From the NCBI GenBank assembly GCA_035444285.1, contig DAOMOK010000010.1:1-64000 (forward strand): a DNA stretch of 64,000 nucleotides, read 5' to 3'. The notes below the pieces were generated by a model that was given only the letters and a program-made list of their open reading frames with translations, was not told the DNA's origin and ran no database searches. The DNA is from CAADGU01 sp035444285 (GTDB lineage Bacteria; Chloroflexota; Anaerolineae; Promineifilales; Promineifilaceae). This document shows, piece after piece, positions 16,123 through 24,861 of the stretch. Made by a program: the position numbers and the translations under genes. Within the stretch, counting starts at the first letter, position 1. Each line of letters begins with the position of its first letter.

Positions 16123-18249
16123 ATGTCACACGCAGATCAAATTGCCCCCCTTTTGAAAGTAAAAATTAGCCAGGTCACGGCCGTCATCGAACTGCTCGAT
16201 CATGGCAATACCATCCCCTTTGTCGCCCGCTACCGCAAAGAGGCCACCGGCAGCCTGGACGAAGAACAAATCCGCCAGATCAGCGACCACCTCACCCGGC
16301 TGCGCAATCTGGACGAACGCCGCCAAACCATCCTCAACACCATCCGCGAACAGGAAAAGCTGACGCCGGAACTGGAAGCCCAGATTCACGCCGCCGCTAC
16401 CCTGACAGAACTGGAAGACCTGTACCAGCCGTACAAACCAAAACGGCACACCCGCGCCTCCGCCGCCCGCGAAAAGGGGCTGGAACCACTGGCAAACTTG
16501 ATACTGGCGCAAATACAGTCTGACCAGACGGCCGTGCAAATTGCCACCCCCTTCCTCAGCGACGCCGTGCCCACGCCGGAGGATGCCCTGGCGGGGGCGC
16601 GCGATATTGTGGCCGAGGTAGTGAGTGACACGGCCGTTGTCCGCCACACCCTGCGTGAAAAAACCAGGCAATACGGCACCCTCGTCTGCCAGAAAGTCGC
16701 CGACGCCAAAGACGAACGCCGTGTCTACGAACTCTATTACGACTTCCAGAGCCGCTTTGACCGGCTCAAACCATACCAGGTACTCGCCATCAACCGGGGT
16801 GAAACAGAGAAAATTCTGCGCGTCACCATTGACATCCCCGAACGGGACTGGATACTGTCCGTGCGCACCGGCTTCCGCCCCGACCGCCGCTCCCCCCTGG
16901 CCGACCAGTTACAACAGGCCATGGATGACGCCACCCACCGCCTGCTCATCCCCGCCATCGAACGCGACATGCGCCGCACCATCACCGAAATGGCCGAAAC
17001 CCACGCCATCCACGTTTTCGCCGACAATCTACGCGGCCTGCTCAGCCAGCCGCCACTGGCCGGGCACACCGTATTGGCGATTGATCCGGCATACCGGACT
17101 GGTTGCAAAACGGCCGTCATAGACCCCACCGGCAAACTGCTAGAAACGGCCACCATCTACCCCCACCAGCCCCAAAACCGGCGCGATGACGCCCTGAAAA
17201 TGCTGGCGCTCCTGGTGCAGCGCCACCACGTCAGCCTCATCGCCATCGGCAACGGCACCGCCTCCCGCGAGACCGAACAACTCGTCGCTGACCTGACGCG
17301 GCAAATTCACACCGTGCATTATTTGATGGTGAACGAGGCCGGCGCCAGCGTCTACAGCGCCAGCCCGCTGGCTAAGGAAGAACTGCCCGACCTGGACGTG
17401 AGCATACGCGGCGCGGTCTCTATTGGCCGCCGCGCCCAGGACCCACTGGCCGAATTGGTGAAAATTGACCCCAAATCCATCGGTGTGGGGTTATACCAGC
17501 ACGACGTGAACCAGAAGCAGTTATCCGAATCGCTGACCGGCGTGGTGGAATCGGTGGTCAACCAGGTGGGCGTGGATGTGAATACCGCTTCCCCGGCGCT
17601 GCTGACCTACATCTCCGGCATTGGCCCCAAGCTGGCGAAAAGCATCGTGGAATATCGGAACGAACACGGCCGTTTTGCCACCCGCGAGAGCCTCAAAAAA
17701 ATACACGGCCTGGGCAGCAAAGCGTTTGAACAATCGGCCGGTTTCCTGCGCATCCGCGACGGCGAAAATCCGCTGGACGCCAGCGCCATCCACCCCGAAA
17801 GCTACGGCGTGGCTACCGCCCTGCTCGCCCGTGCCGGCCTGAAACCGGACAGCACCCCCGCCCAACGCGAACAGGCATTGGCGGCGCTCAAACCGACGGC
17901 CGTGCTCGCCACTGAATTGAATACCGGCCTACCCACCCTGCAAGACATCTTTGCCCAACTGATACGCCCGGGCCGTGACCCCCGCGAGGATTTGCCCCTC
18001 CCCCTCCTGCGCAGCGACGTGTTATCGCTGGATGATTTACAGCCGGGAATGCGGCTTAACGGCACGGTGCGCAACGTGGTGGACTTTGGCGCGTTTATAG
18101 ACATCGGCGTGAAACAAGATGGCTTGCTGCACCGCAGCCAGATTCCCCGCCGCGCCAGCCTCAACGTCGGCGACGTGCTAGAAGTGGCCATCCTCTCCGT
18201 AGACAAACAGCGCAACCGCATCGGCCTCGGTTGGGCGGATGGTAAATAA
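16123..18249 (+). CDS. tex: Tex family RNA-binding transcription accessory protein
   Basis: Protein of 708 residues with the complete Tex order: N-terminal helical domain (VIELLDHGNTIPFVARYRKEATG), central helices, YqgF/RNase H-like domain (VLAIDPAYRTGCKTAVID, near residue 325), tandem helix-hairpin-helix region (YISGIGPKLAKSIVEYR), and a C-terminal S1 RNA-binding domain (GTVRNVVDFGAFIDIG). Tex binds nucleic acid, influences transcription and is often important for stress tolerance. It appears to be the first gene of an operon with the unknown gene 15 bases downstream and the cupin gene after it. Confidence 0.95.
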   Translation: MSHADQIAPLLKVKISQVTAVIELLDHGNTIPFVARYRKEATGSLDEEQIRQISDHLTRLRNLDERRQTILNTIREQEKLTPELEAQIHAAATLTELEDLYQPYKPKRHTRASAAREKGLEPLANLILAQIQSDQTAVQIATPFLSDAVPTPEDALAGARDIVAEVVSDTAVVRHTLREKTRQYGTLVCQKVADAKDERRVYELYYDFQSRFDRLKPYQVLAINRGETEKILRVTIDIPERDWILSVRTGFRPDRRSPLADQLQQAMDDATHRLLIPAIERDMRRTITEMAETHAIHVFADNLRGLLSQPPLAGHTVLAIDPAYRTGCKTAVIDPTGKLLETATIYPHQPQNRRDDALKMLALLVQRHHVSLIAIGNGTASRETEQLVADLTRQIHTVHYLMVNEAGASVYSASPLAKEELPDLDVSIRGAVSIGRRAQDPLAELVKIDPKSIGVGLYQHDVNQKQLSESLTGVVESVVNQVGVDVNTASPALLTYISGIGPKLAKSIVEYRNEHGRFATRESLKKIHGLGSKAFEQSAGFLRIRDGENPLDASAIHPESYGVATALLARAGLKPDSTPAQREQALAALKPTAVLATELNTGLPTLQDIFAQLIRPGRDPREDLPLPLLRSDVLSLDDLQPGMRLNGTVRNVVDFGAFIDIGVKQDGLLHRSQIPRRASLNVGDVLEVAILSVDKQRNRIGLGWADGK

Positions 18250-18264
18250 ACCAGGAGGTAAAGG

Positions 18265-19089
18265 ATGAAGTTATCAGAGCAAGATGCCAGATTGTTTTTT
18301 GATCTCATGTTTTCGCTGCAATTTTTTGTGAAACAGCAGTTAGGGTTGTTTCCCGAAGTGAAAACAGCAGCGGCCTACCGGGAGTTGACCGGGGAAATAC
18401 GGATGGAAGTGCGCAATGCTGTATGGGACAACCCCCATTTGATTCAAGAGTATGTGAAGGGCAATCCCGATACTTTGAATGCGGAACAGTTGGGTATTGT
18501 GAGTGGCTGGCAGCAATTCTTGCGCGGCAACTTCGTTTTGGAACGCCATTTGAAGTCATACACTATCTTTATTGGTGATGGCAACAAGGTGTATGGAGTG
18601 TTGGGCCTGTTAGACGAACTGGAGGAGGTCATTCCCAAATATGCCCTGCCGATGTATACACAGGCGGTCTTGCTGCCATTTAAGGGGGTGATTGTGTATG
18701 ATGGTCTGTTGTCCAGTTACGCCCTGTCGTTTGGCGGCGGTATGAGGAGTGGTTTCAAAGAGGCCTATAACAAAGCCAAACGCAAAGGGGAGATTATTGT
18801 CAGTTTTGACACGGCCGTACAAACCCAGGCCACCGCCAAAGCCCAAAAGCCGCTCAAAGATTGGCAGCCCATCATTACAGCGCTCAACGAACAGGCACAG
18901 ACTTTACGAGCGCAGGCCGGTTCGCCGCCCACCTGGGGGCCAGCGTTCAGTGTGGTGAAAGCCAGCCTGGCATTGGCGGAAACGGCCGTGACCTCCCCCG
19001 AAGATTCCCAGACTCTCTGGCAGCAATACAATCGCGTCGTCCAGGCGCTGAATCGGCTGGAAGATGGCATTTATCGTACCTATGACTGA
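18265..19089 (+). CDS. Conserved protein of unknown function
   Basis: Not recognised. It has 274 residues and is soluble, with no signal or membrane segment. The N-terminal 90 residues are helical (LFFDLMFSLQFFVKQQLGL). The middle block is more distinctive: FIGDGNKVYGVLGLLDELEE, then VLLPFKGVIVYDGLLSSY and a glycine run SFGGGMRSGF. The C-terminus has lower complexity. A strong AGGAGGT ribosome site is present. It lies 15 bases after tex and 14 before the cupin gene, so the three are probably co-transcribed. Confidence 0.75.
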   Translation: MKLSEQDARLFFDLMFSLQFFVKQQLGLFPEVKTAAAYRELTGEIRMEVRNAVWDNPHLIQEYVKGNPDTLNAEQLGIVSGWQQFLRGNFVLERHLKSYTIFIGDGNKVYGVLGLLDELEEVIPKYALPMYTQAVLLPFKGVIVYDGLLSSYALSFGGGMRSGFKEAYNKAKRKGEIIVSFDTAVQTQATAKAQKPLKDWQPIITALNEQAQTLRAQAGSPPTWGPAFSVVKASLALAETAVTSPEDSQTLWQQYNRVVQALNRLEDGIYRTYD

Positions 19090-19103
19090 GAAGAGGAAAG
19101 GCA

Positions 19104-19523
19104 ATGATGGAAAAGTTAACCTGCAAATTGATTCGTGGGGATGAAGGCGGCACGTACACCGGCAAACAGGCGTTTACCTACAACGCCGGTATTTATGCCG
19201 AAAACACAGGCGCGCAAGGCATCTGTATGCACCTGCTACACATTCCACCCGGCGGCCGCGCTAAAGCGCATCTACATGAAAACCACGAAACCGCCATTTA
19301 CGTCATTAGCGGGGTGACGGAGATGTGGTACGGCGAAGATTTGGAAGAGCATATGGTAATTCAAGCGGGGGATTACCTGTACATCCCGGCGGGAATGCCC
19401 CACCTGCCTTACAACCCCAGTGAGACGGAAACGGCTACGGCCGTCATCGCCCGCACCGACCCCAATGAACAGGAAAGCGTGGTCTTGTTGCCGGAACTGG
19501 AAGCTCGCCACCCCAAACCCTAA
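19104..19523 (+). CDS. Cupin-domain protein
   Basis: Single cupin barrel of 139 residues. Motif 1 is GRAKAHLHENHETAIYVISG (likely metal ligands His, His and Glu); motif 2 is GDYLYIPAGMPHLPYN (His). It could be a metal-dependent isomerase or dioxygenase, or a binding protein; the substrate is unknown. A GAGGAAAG ribosome site is present. The last codons (KP, stop) fall inside the left arm of the hairpin at 19515-19547. Confidence 0.88.
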   Translation: MMEKLTCKLIRGDEGGTYTGKQAFTYNAGIYAENTGAQGICMHLLHIPPGGRAKAHLHENHETAIYVISGVTEMWYGEDLEEHMVIQAGDYLYIPAGMPHLPYNPSETETATAVIARTDPNEQESVVLLPELEARHPKP

Positions 19524-19547
19524 GGGTTTTTGAAACCCTTAGGGTTT
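19515..19547. terminator. Perfect hairpin between convergent cupin and carboxylase genes
   Basis: Arms AAACCCTAAGGGTTT and AAACCCTTAGGGTTT with a three-base loop. It sits between two converging genes, so it could end transcription in both directions. A related word (GACCCGAAGGGTTTT) forms the hairpin before secG. Confidence 0.65.
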
Positions 19548-21512
19548 ATCCGCGTTGATTTTGATCAACTGCGCATCCGCTTCCACCGTATCACCCGGCT
19601 GGTAATAAATCTCCTCCACAATACCATCCCCGGCAGCGCGGATGGTGTGTTCCATCTTCATCGCTTCTAGCTTCAGCAGCGCGTCCCCCCCTTTCACTGC
19701 CTGCCCCACCATTACTAACACAGCCAAAACGGAGCCGGGCATGGGCGCACGGAGAGAGCCACCAGCATCGGCTGCCGGTTGCGGTTCCGGTAGCAGCGGC
19801 ACGGCCGTCAACCGCACCACCCCCTTTTCCGTTTGCACCCACCACACGTTTTGCTGACGCACGGCCGTCACCTTCTGTCGCCAGCCATCCACCGTCAATA
19901 TCACTTCGTTTTCAGCTATTTCCACCAACACCACATCCGCCGTATGGTCTGGCTGGATAGATGTGGTTAGATGATAGTGACGCACCATTCGTGGCACGGC
20001 CGTCAGCCCCACTTCCACCACTTCCTCACCCCACGCATACCGGTACACCTGGGGCCGGTTCGGATTATTGCGCCAATAACCGGCAGTGGTGTTTAGCTGC
20101 GGCTCGCTCTCAAATTGGGCCACCGTCGCCGCCATCAGCGCCAACGGCATGTCCCCGACCGGCGGCTGCCAGTTGGCAAACTGCTCGGCCAGAAAGTGGA
20201 TGTGGATGCGGCCGTCGGCCATCTCAGGATGGCGCAGCACATCAACCAGAAACGGCAGATTATGGGTGAAGCCAAGCAGCACGGCCGTTTCCAATGCGCG
20301 CGCCAGGCGGCGCACGGCCGTCACCCGGTCAGCCCCATACGCGATGATCTTTGCCAGCATCGGGTCGTAATGAATGGAAACCGGGTCGCCCGTTTGTATC
20401 CCGCTGTCTACACGAATCCCCTCCCCTTCCGGCGGCTGCCACAACAGCACCTCGCCCGTTACCGGCAGAAAATCGTTGGCCGGATTTTCGGCGTAAAGGC
20501 GGGCTTCCAGGGCATGACCACGCCAGGCAATTTGCGTCTGCGTCAGCGGCAGCCGCTCCCCTTCTGCCACCCGGATTTGCCACTCCACCAGGTCAAGTCC
20601 CGTCACCCGTTCCGTCACCGGATGCTCTACTTGCAATCGAGTATTCATCTCCAAGAAGTAGAAATCGCCCGTTTCATCGAGCAAAAACTCAACGGTACCA
20701 GCATTGTGGTAATTGACGGTTTGGGCGGCACGCACGGCCGTTGCTCCCATCCGTTGCCGCAATTCTTCACTCACCACCGGGGAAGGTGACTCTTCAATCA
20801 CTTTTTGGTGGCGGCGCTGCAAGGAACATTCCCGCTCACCCAGGTGGATGAGATTGCCGTGTTGGTCGCCCATTACCTGAATTTCCACATGCCGGGCATG
20901 GGTCAGCGCCTTCTCCAAAATCAACTCGTCCGAGCCAAATGCCTGCTGTGCTTCCCGCCGCGCCGCCGCCAACGCTTCCGGCAAAGCTGCGGCGGCCTCA
21001 ACCAGCCGCATCCCCTTGCCGCCGCCGCCCGCCGCCGCCTTCACCAGGACAGGAAAGCCGATCCGGGTTGCTTCGGCCAACAGTGTAGCATTGCTTTGAT
21101 CCACACCACCATATCCGGGAATGATGGGCACACCTACGGCCGTGACCCGTTCCTTCGCCGCCCGCTTATTACCCATCAACTCAATCGCCTCAGGCGACGG
21201 CCCCACAAAAATGAGGTCGGCGGCGGCACAGGCGCGGGCAAACTCGGCGTTTTCGGCCAGAAAACCAAAACCGGGGTGTACGGCGTCTACCCCGGCGCGT
21301 TGGGCAGCGGCGATGATGGCGGACATATTGAGGTAGGAATCGGGAGCGGGAGAAGGGCCGATGTGGACGGCCGTGTCTGCCAGCCGCACATGCAAAGCGT
21401 CTACATCGGCATCCGAATAAACCGCCACCGCCCGAATCCCCAGGCGGCGACAGGTGCGGATGATACGACAGGCAATTTCACCCCGGTTGGCGATGAGGAG
21501 GGAGTGGATCAT
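19539..21512 (-). CDS. Acyl-CoA carboxylase alpha subunit (biotin carboxylase + BCCP)
   Basis: Protein of 657 residues. The biotin carboxylase domain starts LLIANRGEIACRIIRTCRRLG and carries the ATP-grasp glycine loop AAAGGGGKGMR, the EMNTRLQVEHPVTE catalytic block and a BC C-terminal domain. A linker and a biotinyl domain with the biotinylation site EAMKMEH near the end follow. This single-chain layout fits the alpha subunit of 3-methylcrotonyl-, propionyl- or geranyl-CoA carboxylase. With the beta subunit at 28764-30371 and HMG-CoA lyase in the window, methylcrotonyl-CoA is the most likely substrate (inference). Confidence 0.92.
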   Translation of the reverse strand: MIHSLLIANRGEIACRIIRTCRRLGIRAVAVYSDADVDALHVRLADTAVHIGPSPAPDSYLNMSAIIAAAQRAGVDAVHPGFGFLAENAEFARACAAADLIFVGPSPEAIELMGNKRAAKERVTAVGVPIIPGYGGVDQSNATLLAEATRIGFPVLVKAAAGGGGKGMRLVEAAAALPEALAAARREAQQAFGSDELILEKALTHARHVEIQVMGDQHGNLIHLGERECSLQRRHQKVIEESPSPVVSEELRQRMGATAVRAAQTVNYHNAGTVEFLLDETGDFYFLEMNTRLQVEHPVTERVTGLDLVEWQIRVAEGERLPLTQTQIAWRGHALEARLYAENPANDFLPVTGEVLLWQPPEGEGIRVDSGIQTGDPVSIHYDPMLAKIIAYGADRVTAVRRLARALETAVLLGFTHNLPFLVDVLRHPEMADGRIHIHFLAEQFANWQPPVGDMPLALMAATVAQFESEPQLNTTAGYWRNNPNRPQVYRYAWGEEVVEVGLTAVPRMVRHYHLTTSIQPDHTADVVLVEIAENEVILTVDGWRQKVTAVRQQNVWWVQTEKGVVRLTAVPLLPEPQPAADAGGSLRAPMPGSVLAVLVMVGQAVKGGDALLKLEAMKMEHTIRAAGDGIVEEIYYQPGDTVEADAQLIKINADKP

Positions 21513-21515
21513 GGG

Positions 21516-21558
21516 GATAATTGAGTAATTGGGTAATTGGGTAATTACCCAATTACCT
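21516..21558. repeat. GGTAATTGGGTAATT hairpin
   Basis: Three GGGTAATT units followed by TACCCAATTACC, between the kinase and carboxylase genes. A partial word of the same family (TAATTGGGTAATTGG) occurs near 6321. Confidence 0.7.
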
Positions 21559-21562
21559 TTAC

Positions 21563-22531
21563 TTACAGGGTCGCTATAAAGGAGTGTCCGGCCAACCCAT
21601 CATTCATCATAAACCAGCCGGTGAGCCAGATGCGGCGGAGGGTGAGGAAGGGGGCAATGGCTTCATGTTCGTTTTCACTTAACGGCCGTTCCGCGTAATA
21701 GCCGGCAAAAAAGGCTTCAGCCAGTTCCGGGTTATGCTGGTGAATCAGGTCGCTGTTGTGCAAAAAGACGGCAATATCATAGGCGCGCCAGCCGGTGCCA
21801 CACCAATCAAAATTGAAAAAGGTAGGCTTGTTGTTAGCGTCAAAAAAGACACTGGCGCTGTGAAAGTCGCCGCCGATTGGCCCCCAACTATCCGGCGTAT
21901 ACTGCTCATTGTTGATCAACGCCAGCAGATCATCCTTCGCTTCCTCTGCCGAGATCAGCAGCAGTTCCAGATCATCTTTGCGCCCTTCGTCTTCGTCCCA
22001 ATATCGCTTAATGCGCTGCACCGGTTTATCCACCAAAAATTCCAGGTCTAACATCCGCCGGTCATATTTATGTTCATAGTTGTTAGACACACGATGAATT
22101 CGGGCCATTTCCCGGCCAAAAATATATAGCTGCTCTTCGTCTTGAATTTGCATGGCTGTGCCTTCGGCCAGGCTAAAGAGCGCATAATATCGCTGACCTT
22201 CCGGCGCTAAAATGCTGCCCAGGAAACGGCCGTCGCGCCGGGCAATGGGGTAAGCGACCGGTAACCCTTCCTTCTCCAGGAAATTCAACCAATCCAACTC
22301 GTACAAATAGTCGGACTCTTGTCGCTGCAAACGGGCGCCCAACTGGTACAACCGGGCCACAAATTTGGCGCCGCTGCTGGTTGTTACCAGATAATGGTCA
22401 TTATCCTGCGTGCGCACCATTTTACTAAACAGCTTACACGTCACCGGCCCACCAAAATCATATTCTCTGGCAATCAACTCCGCGAATGATTTGGCATCTA
22501 CAAAAGAACGTACAACTTTGATTGTTTCCAT
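21563..22531 (-). CDS. APH-family (RdoA/aminoglycoside phosphotransferase-like) kinase
   Basis: Protein of 322 residues with a choline/aminoglycoside kinase-like fold. N-lobe: YLVTTSSGAKFVARLYQLG (Lys in KFVARLY). The catalytic loop is GGDFHSASVFFD, where the usual H-G-D-x-H-x-x-N has Gly for the first His and Ser for Asn. The metal motif is FNFDWCGTGWRAYDIA rather than DFD. The altered loop may lower or change activity. The substrate is unknown; homoserine-kinase-like or RdoA stress kinase are options. A GGAGGA ribosome site is present. It lies downstream of the acyl-CoA dehydrogenase gene with a hairpin between. Confidence 0.82.
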   Translation of the reverse strand: METIKVVRSFVDAKSFAELIAREYDFGGPVTCKLFSKMVRTQDNDHYLVTTSSGAKFVARLYQLGARLQRQESDYLYELDWLNFLEKEGLPVAYPIARRDGRFLGSILAPEGQRYYALFSLAEGTAMQIQDEEQLYIFGREMARIHRVSNNYEHKYDRRMLDLEFLVDKPVQRIKRYWDEDEGRKDDLELLLISAEEAKDDLLALINNEQYTPDSWGPIGGDFHSASVFFDANNKPTFFNFDWCGTGWRAYDIAVFLHNSDLIHQHNPELAEAFFAGYYAERPLSENEHEAIAPFLTLRRIWLTGWFMMNDGLAGHSFIATL

Positions 22532-22548
22532 GTCTCCTCCATAAAATC

Positions 22549-22605
22549 AGTGAGCGGTAAGCAGTGAGCAGTAGACCGCTAACTGCCCACTGCTTACTTC
22601 CTGCT
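22549..22605. repeat. GTGAGCGGTAAGCAGT hairpin
   Basis: Left words GTGAGCGGTAAGCAGTGAGC and right words AACTGCCCACTGCTTAC form a long imperfect stem between the kinase gene and the dehydrogenase gene. Same family as 3953-4032 and 50041-50107. Confidence 0.75.
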
Positions 22606-22606
22606 T

Positions 22607-23764
22607 CTACCGTCCCGGCAATATCCCTTCATACTTGGCAATAATACCCAACATAATTTCGTCCGCACCGGCGCCAATGGAGAGCAGGCGGGCGTCGCGG
22701 AAGTAACGAGCCATCGGGTACTCTTCCACGTAGCCCATGCCACCATGAAATTGCAGGCAGGTGTCGGCCACTTCCCGCGCCAACCGCCCCGCTTTCAACT
22801 TGGCCATAGACGCCTCTTTGGTCACGTCCTCACCGGCGACCAGCGTGCGCACACAATGGTACGCCAACTGGCGCAATGCTTCCACTTCGGTGAGCAGTTC
22901 ACAAATTTTGAAATGAATCCACTGGTTATCAATCAGTGGTTTACCAAATGTCTGCCGCTGGCGGCAGTAATCAATGGTCATGCGGATGATTTTTTCCATC
23001 CCGGCGGTGCTCATGATCACCCCGGACAACCGTTCCTTTTGGAACTGCTGCATCTGCAAAATAAAACCCATACCCTCTGGCCCAATGCGGTTGGCCTGGG
23101 GCACGCGCATATTATCAAAGGAGAGAATGGCCGTGTCGCTGCTGTGGTTGCCCAATTTTTCCAACTTCTTGCTGACGCTGAAGCCAGGTGTATCGGTGGG
23201 CACGATGATGAGCGACATGCCTTTGAAGCCGTAGTCGCCACTGGTACGGGCCAGCAGCGTCAGGTAATCGGCCTGGGTACCGTTGGTAATCCACATCTTG
23301 GAGCCGTTGATGACGTAATCGTCGCCGTCCACTTCGGCGCGGGTGCGGATGGCAGCCACGTCAGAACCGGCATCGGGTTCACTGACGGCAATAGAGAACA
23401 CGGCCGTGCCCGCAATCGCCGGTTTCAAGAACTTCTCCTTCTGTTCATGGCTGCCGTGCATGGCGAGGGCCGGCGTAGCCATGTCGGTTTGCACAGCAAT
23501 GGCCATGGGTATGCCAGCGCAGCCAGCCCGGCCCAACTCTTCCAGCATGACCGTTTCATACCAGTAATCCAGCCCGCTGCCACCATATTCTTCTGGGTAG
23601 GTGATGCCCAACAGCCCCAAAGCGCCCGCTTTAGGAAACAGTTCATGCGCCGGGAACATGCGCTCTTCTTCCCACTTATCTACGTGGGGATTGATCTCGT
23701 TTTCCACAAACCGGCGCACCATCTGCCGGAACATCTCGTGTTCTTGATTGAAATAGAGAGACAT
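22607..23764 (-). CDS. Acyl-CoA dehydrogenase
   Basis: FAD-dependent acyl-CoA dehydrogenase of 385 residues. Features: N-terminal helical domain, FSIAVSEPDAGSD flavin/substrate motif, WITNGTQAD, a helical C-terminal domain with RQTFGKPL, and QFHGGMGYVEEYPMARYFRDARL. The usual C-terminal YEGT(S)xIQ catalytic glutamate is replaced by IGAGADEIM, so the catalytic base must lie elsewhere, as in isovaleryl-CoA dehydrogenase and some terpenoid-CoA dehydrogenases. An isovaleryl- or citronellyl-CoA type substrate would fit the carboxylase genes nearby (inference). The LLM oxidoreductase gene lies 8 bases upstream. Confidence 0.9.
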   Translation of the reverse strand: MSLYFNQEHEMFRQMVRRFVENEINPHVDKWEEERMFPAHELFPKAGALGLLGITYPEEYGGSGLDYWYETVMLEELGRAGCAGIPMAIAVQTDMATPALAMHGSHEQKEKFLKPAIAGTAVFSIAVSEPDAGSDVAAIRTRAEVDGDDYVINGSKMWITNGTQADYLTLLARTSGDYGFKGMSLIIVPTDTPGFSVSKKLEKLGNHSSDTAILSFDNMRVPQANRIGPEGMGFILQMQQFQKERLSGVIMSTAGMEKIIRMTIDYCRQRQTFGKPLIDNQWIHFKICELLTEVEALRQLAYHCVRTLVAGEDVTKEASMAKLKAGRLAREVADTCLQFHGGMGYVEEYPMARYFRDARLLSIGAGADEIMLGIIAKYEGILPGR

Positions 23765-23772
23765 ATGTTTTC

Positions 23773-24849
23773 CTACATGTTCGTAGCAGGCGATTTATCG
23801 CCTTCTGAAGGCGATAAATCGCCTACTACAAACGGCTGCTTAAACCCGGCAATCGTCGCCCGCCAACCGTCTTCGTTTTGGCCGGGTACGTAGGGCAGGT
23901 AGTAGCTGAGGCGGTCTATGCGACGGCCGTACCGCTGCTGCACGATGTGGGGCAGTTCAGCCCAGGTTCCGGTGACGGCGATGGTATGCAGGATGTCATC
24001 ATTGATAAGGGCGGGCATTTCTGCCCAACGGCCGTTGCGCGCCAACACGCTCAACTCTTTGGCCGTTTCCTGCCAGCCGTGTAATTCCGCCAGCACCCGG
24101 TAGGCAGGTGTACTCATATAGAAGGAGATTTGCTGCTTCACGAACCCTTCTGCCCAGGCAGCGTAATCGGGGTCATCGGTGGGGATGGCAAAAACGGCCG
24201 TGTTCACGCTGAAATCCCCCCGCGCCCGCCCACTTTTTGCCAGCCCGGCTTCAATATGGGGCAGCGCCACCTCATCAAAGTATTTCACCGAATGGATGGC
24301 GTGCAAATGTGCCCCCTCGCACAATTCGCCCGCCAGCCGCAGCATTTGTTCGTTGACGGCGGCAATGTAGATGGGTGGATTGGGGTAGGCAATAGGGCCA
24401 GGGTTAAAAAACGGCGTCATCAGTTTCAGCAGGAAAAACTCGCCTTCAAAGTCGAGTGGTTTGTCATACTGCCAGCAGTCCCACAGGGCATGGATGGCCT
24501 GAATGGTCTCGCGCATCCGCTTCACCGGTTTGTCCCATTTCACGCCCAAGCGCAGCACGTTATGGGCTTTGACTTGTGGCCCCAAACCGAGGATGAAACG
24601 GCCGTGACTATACTTCGCCAGGTCCCAGGCCAGATGCGCCAGAATGGTGGGCGTGCGCGGAAAGGCAACGGCAATGGCCGTGCCCAGGTGTACCCGCTGG
24701 CTGTGTTCCGCCGCCAGCGCCAGCGGCAGAAAGACATCATGGTTGGTTTCGGCCGTCCAGATGCCGTCAAACCCCAACGCCTCTGCCGCCTGCGTATAGG
24801 CGGGCATTTCGGCCAGATCGTGGACAAGGAGAGTGGTATCAAATTTCAC
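23773..24849 (-). CDS. LLM-class (F420-dependent type) oxidoreductase
   Basis: Luciferase-like monooxygenase-fold protein of 358 residues. Marks: FDGIWTAETNHDVFLPL, VHLGTAIAVAFPRTP, SHGRFILGLGPQVKAHN and a late NGRWAEMPALINDDIL. It resembles the F420-dependent group found in actinobacteria and Chloroflexi rather than FMN luciferases; the substrate is unknown. The last 18 residues (VVGDLSPSEGDKSPATNM) are encoded by the 47-bp hairpin at 23783-23829, so the ancestral stop was probably earlier. It is followed closely by the acyl-CoA dehydrogenase gene. Confidence 0.85.
   Translation of the reverse strand: MKFDTTLLVHDLAEMPAYTQAAEALGFDGIWTAETNHDVFLPLALAAEHSQRVHLGTAIAVAFPRTPTILAHLAWDLAKYSHGRFILGLGPQVKAHNVLRLGVKWDKPVKRMRETIQAIHALWDCWQYDKPLDFEGEFFLLKLMTPFFNPGPIAYPNPPIYIAAVNEQMLRLAGELCEGAHLHAIHSVKYFDEVALPHIEAGLAKSGRARGDFSVNTAVFAIPTDDPDYAAWAEGFVKQQISFYMSTPAYRVLAELHGWQETAKELSVLARNGRWAEMPALINDDILHTIAVTGTWAELPHIVQQRYGRRIDRLSYYLPYVPGQNEDGWRATIAGFKQPFVVGDLSPSEGDKSPATNM
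23783..23829. repeat. GTAGTAGGCGATTTATCGCC hairpin encoding a protein tail
   Basis: Arms GTAGCAGGCGATTTATCGCC and GGCGATAAATCGCCTACTAC around TTCTGAA. It overlaps the 3' end of the LLM oxidoreductase gene. Other copies: three in tandem at 51721-51919 and one at 56233-56287. Confidence 0.9.
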
Positions 24850-24861
24850 GGCCGTTTGTCC

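Noticed and set aside
22745..23893. 382-codon plus-strand open frame
   Set aside because: Antisense to the acyl-CoA dehydrogenase gene and the hairpin; no domain.
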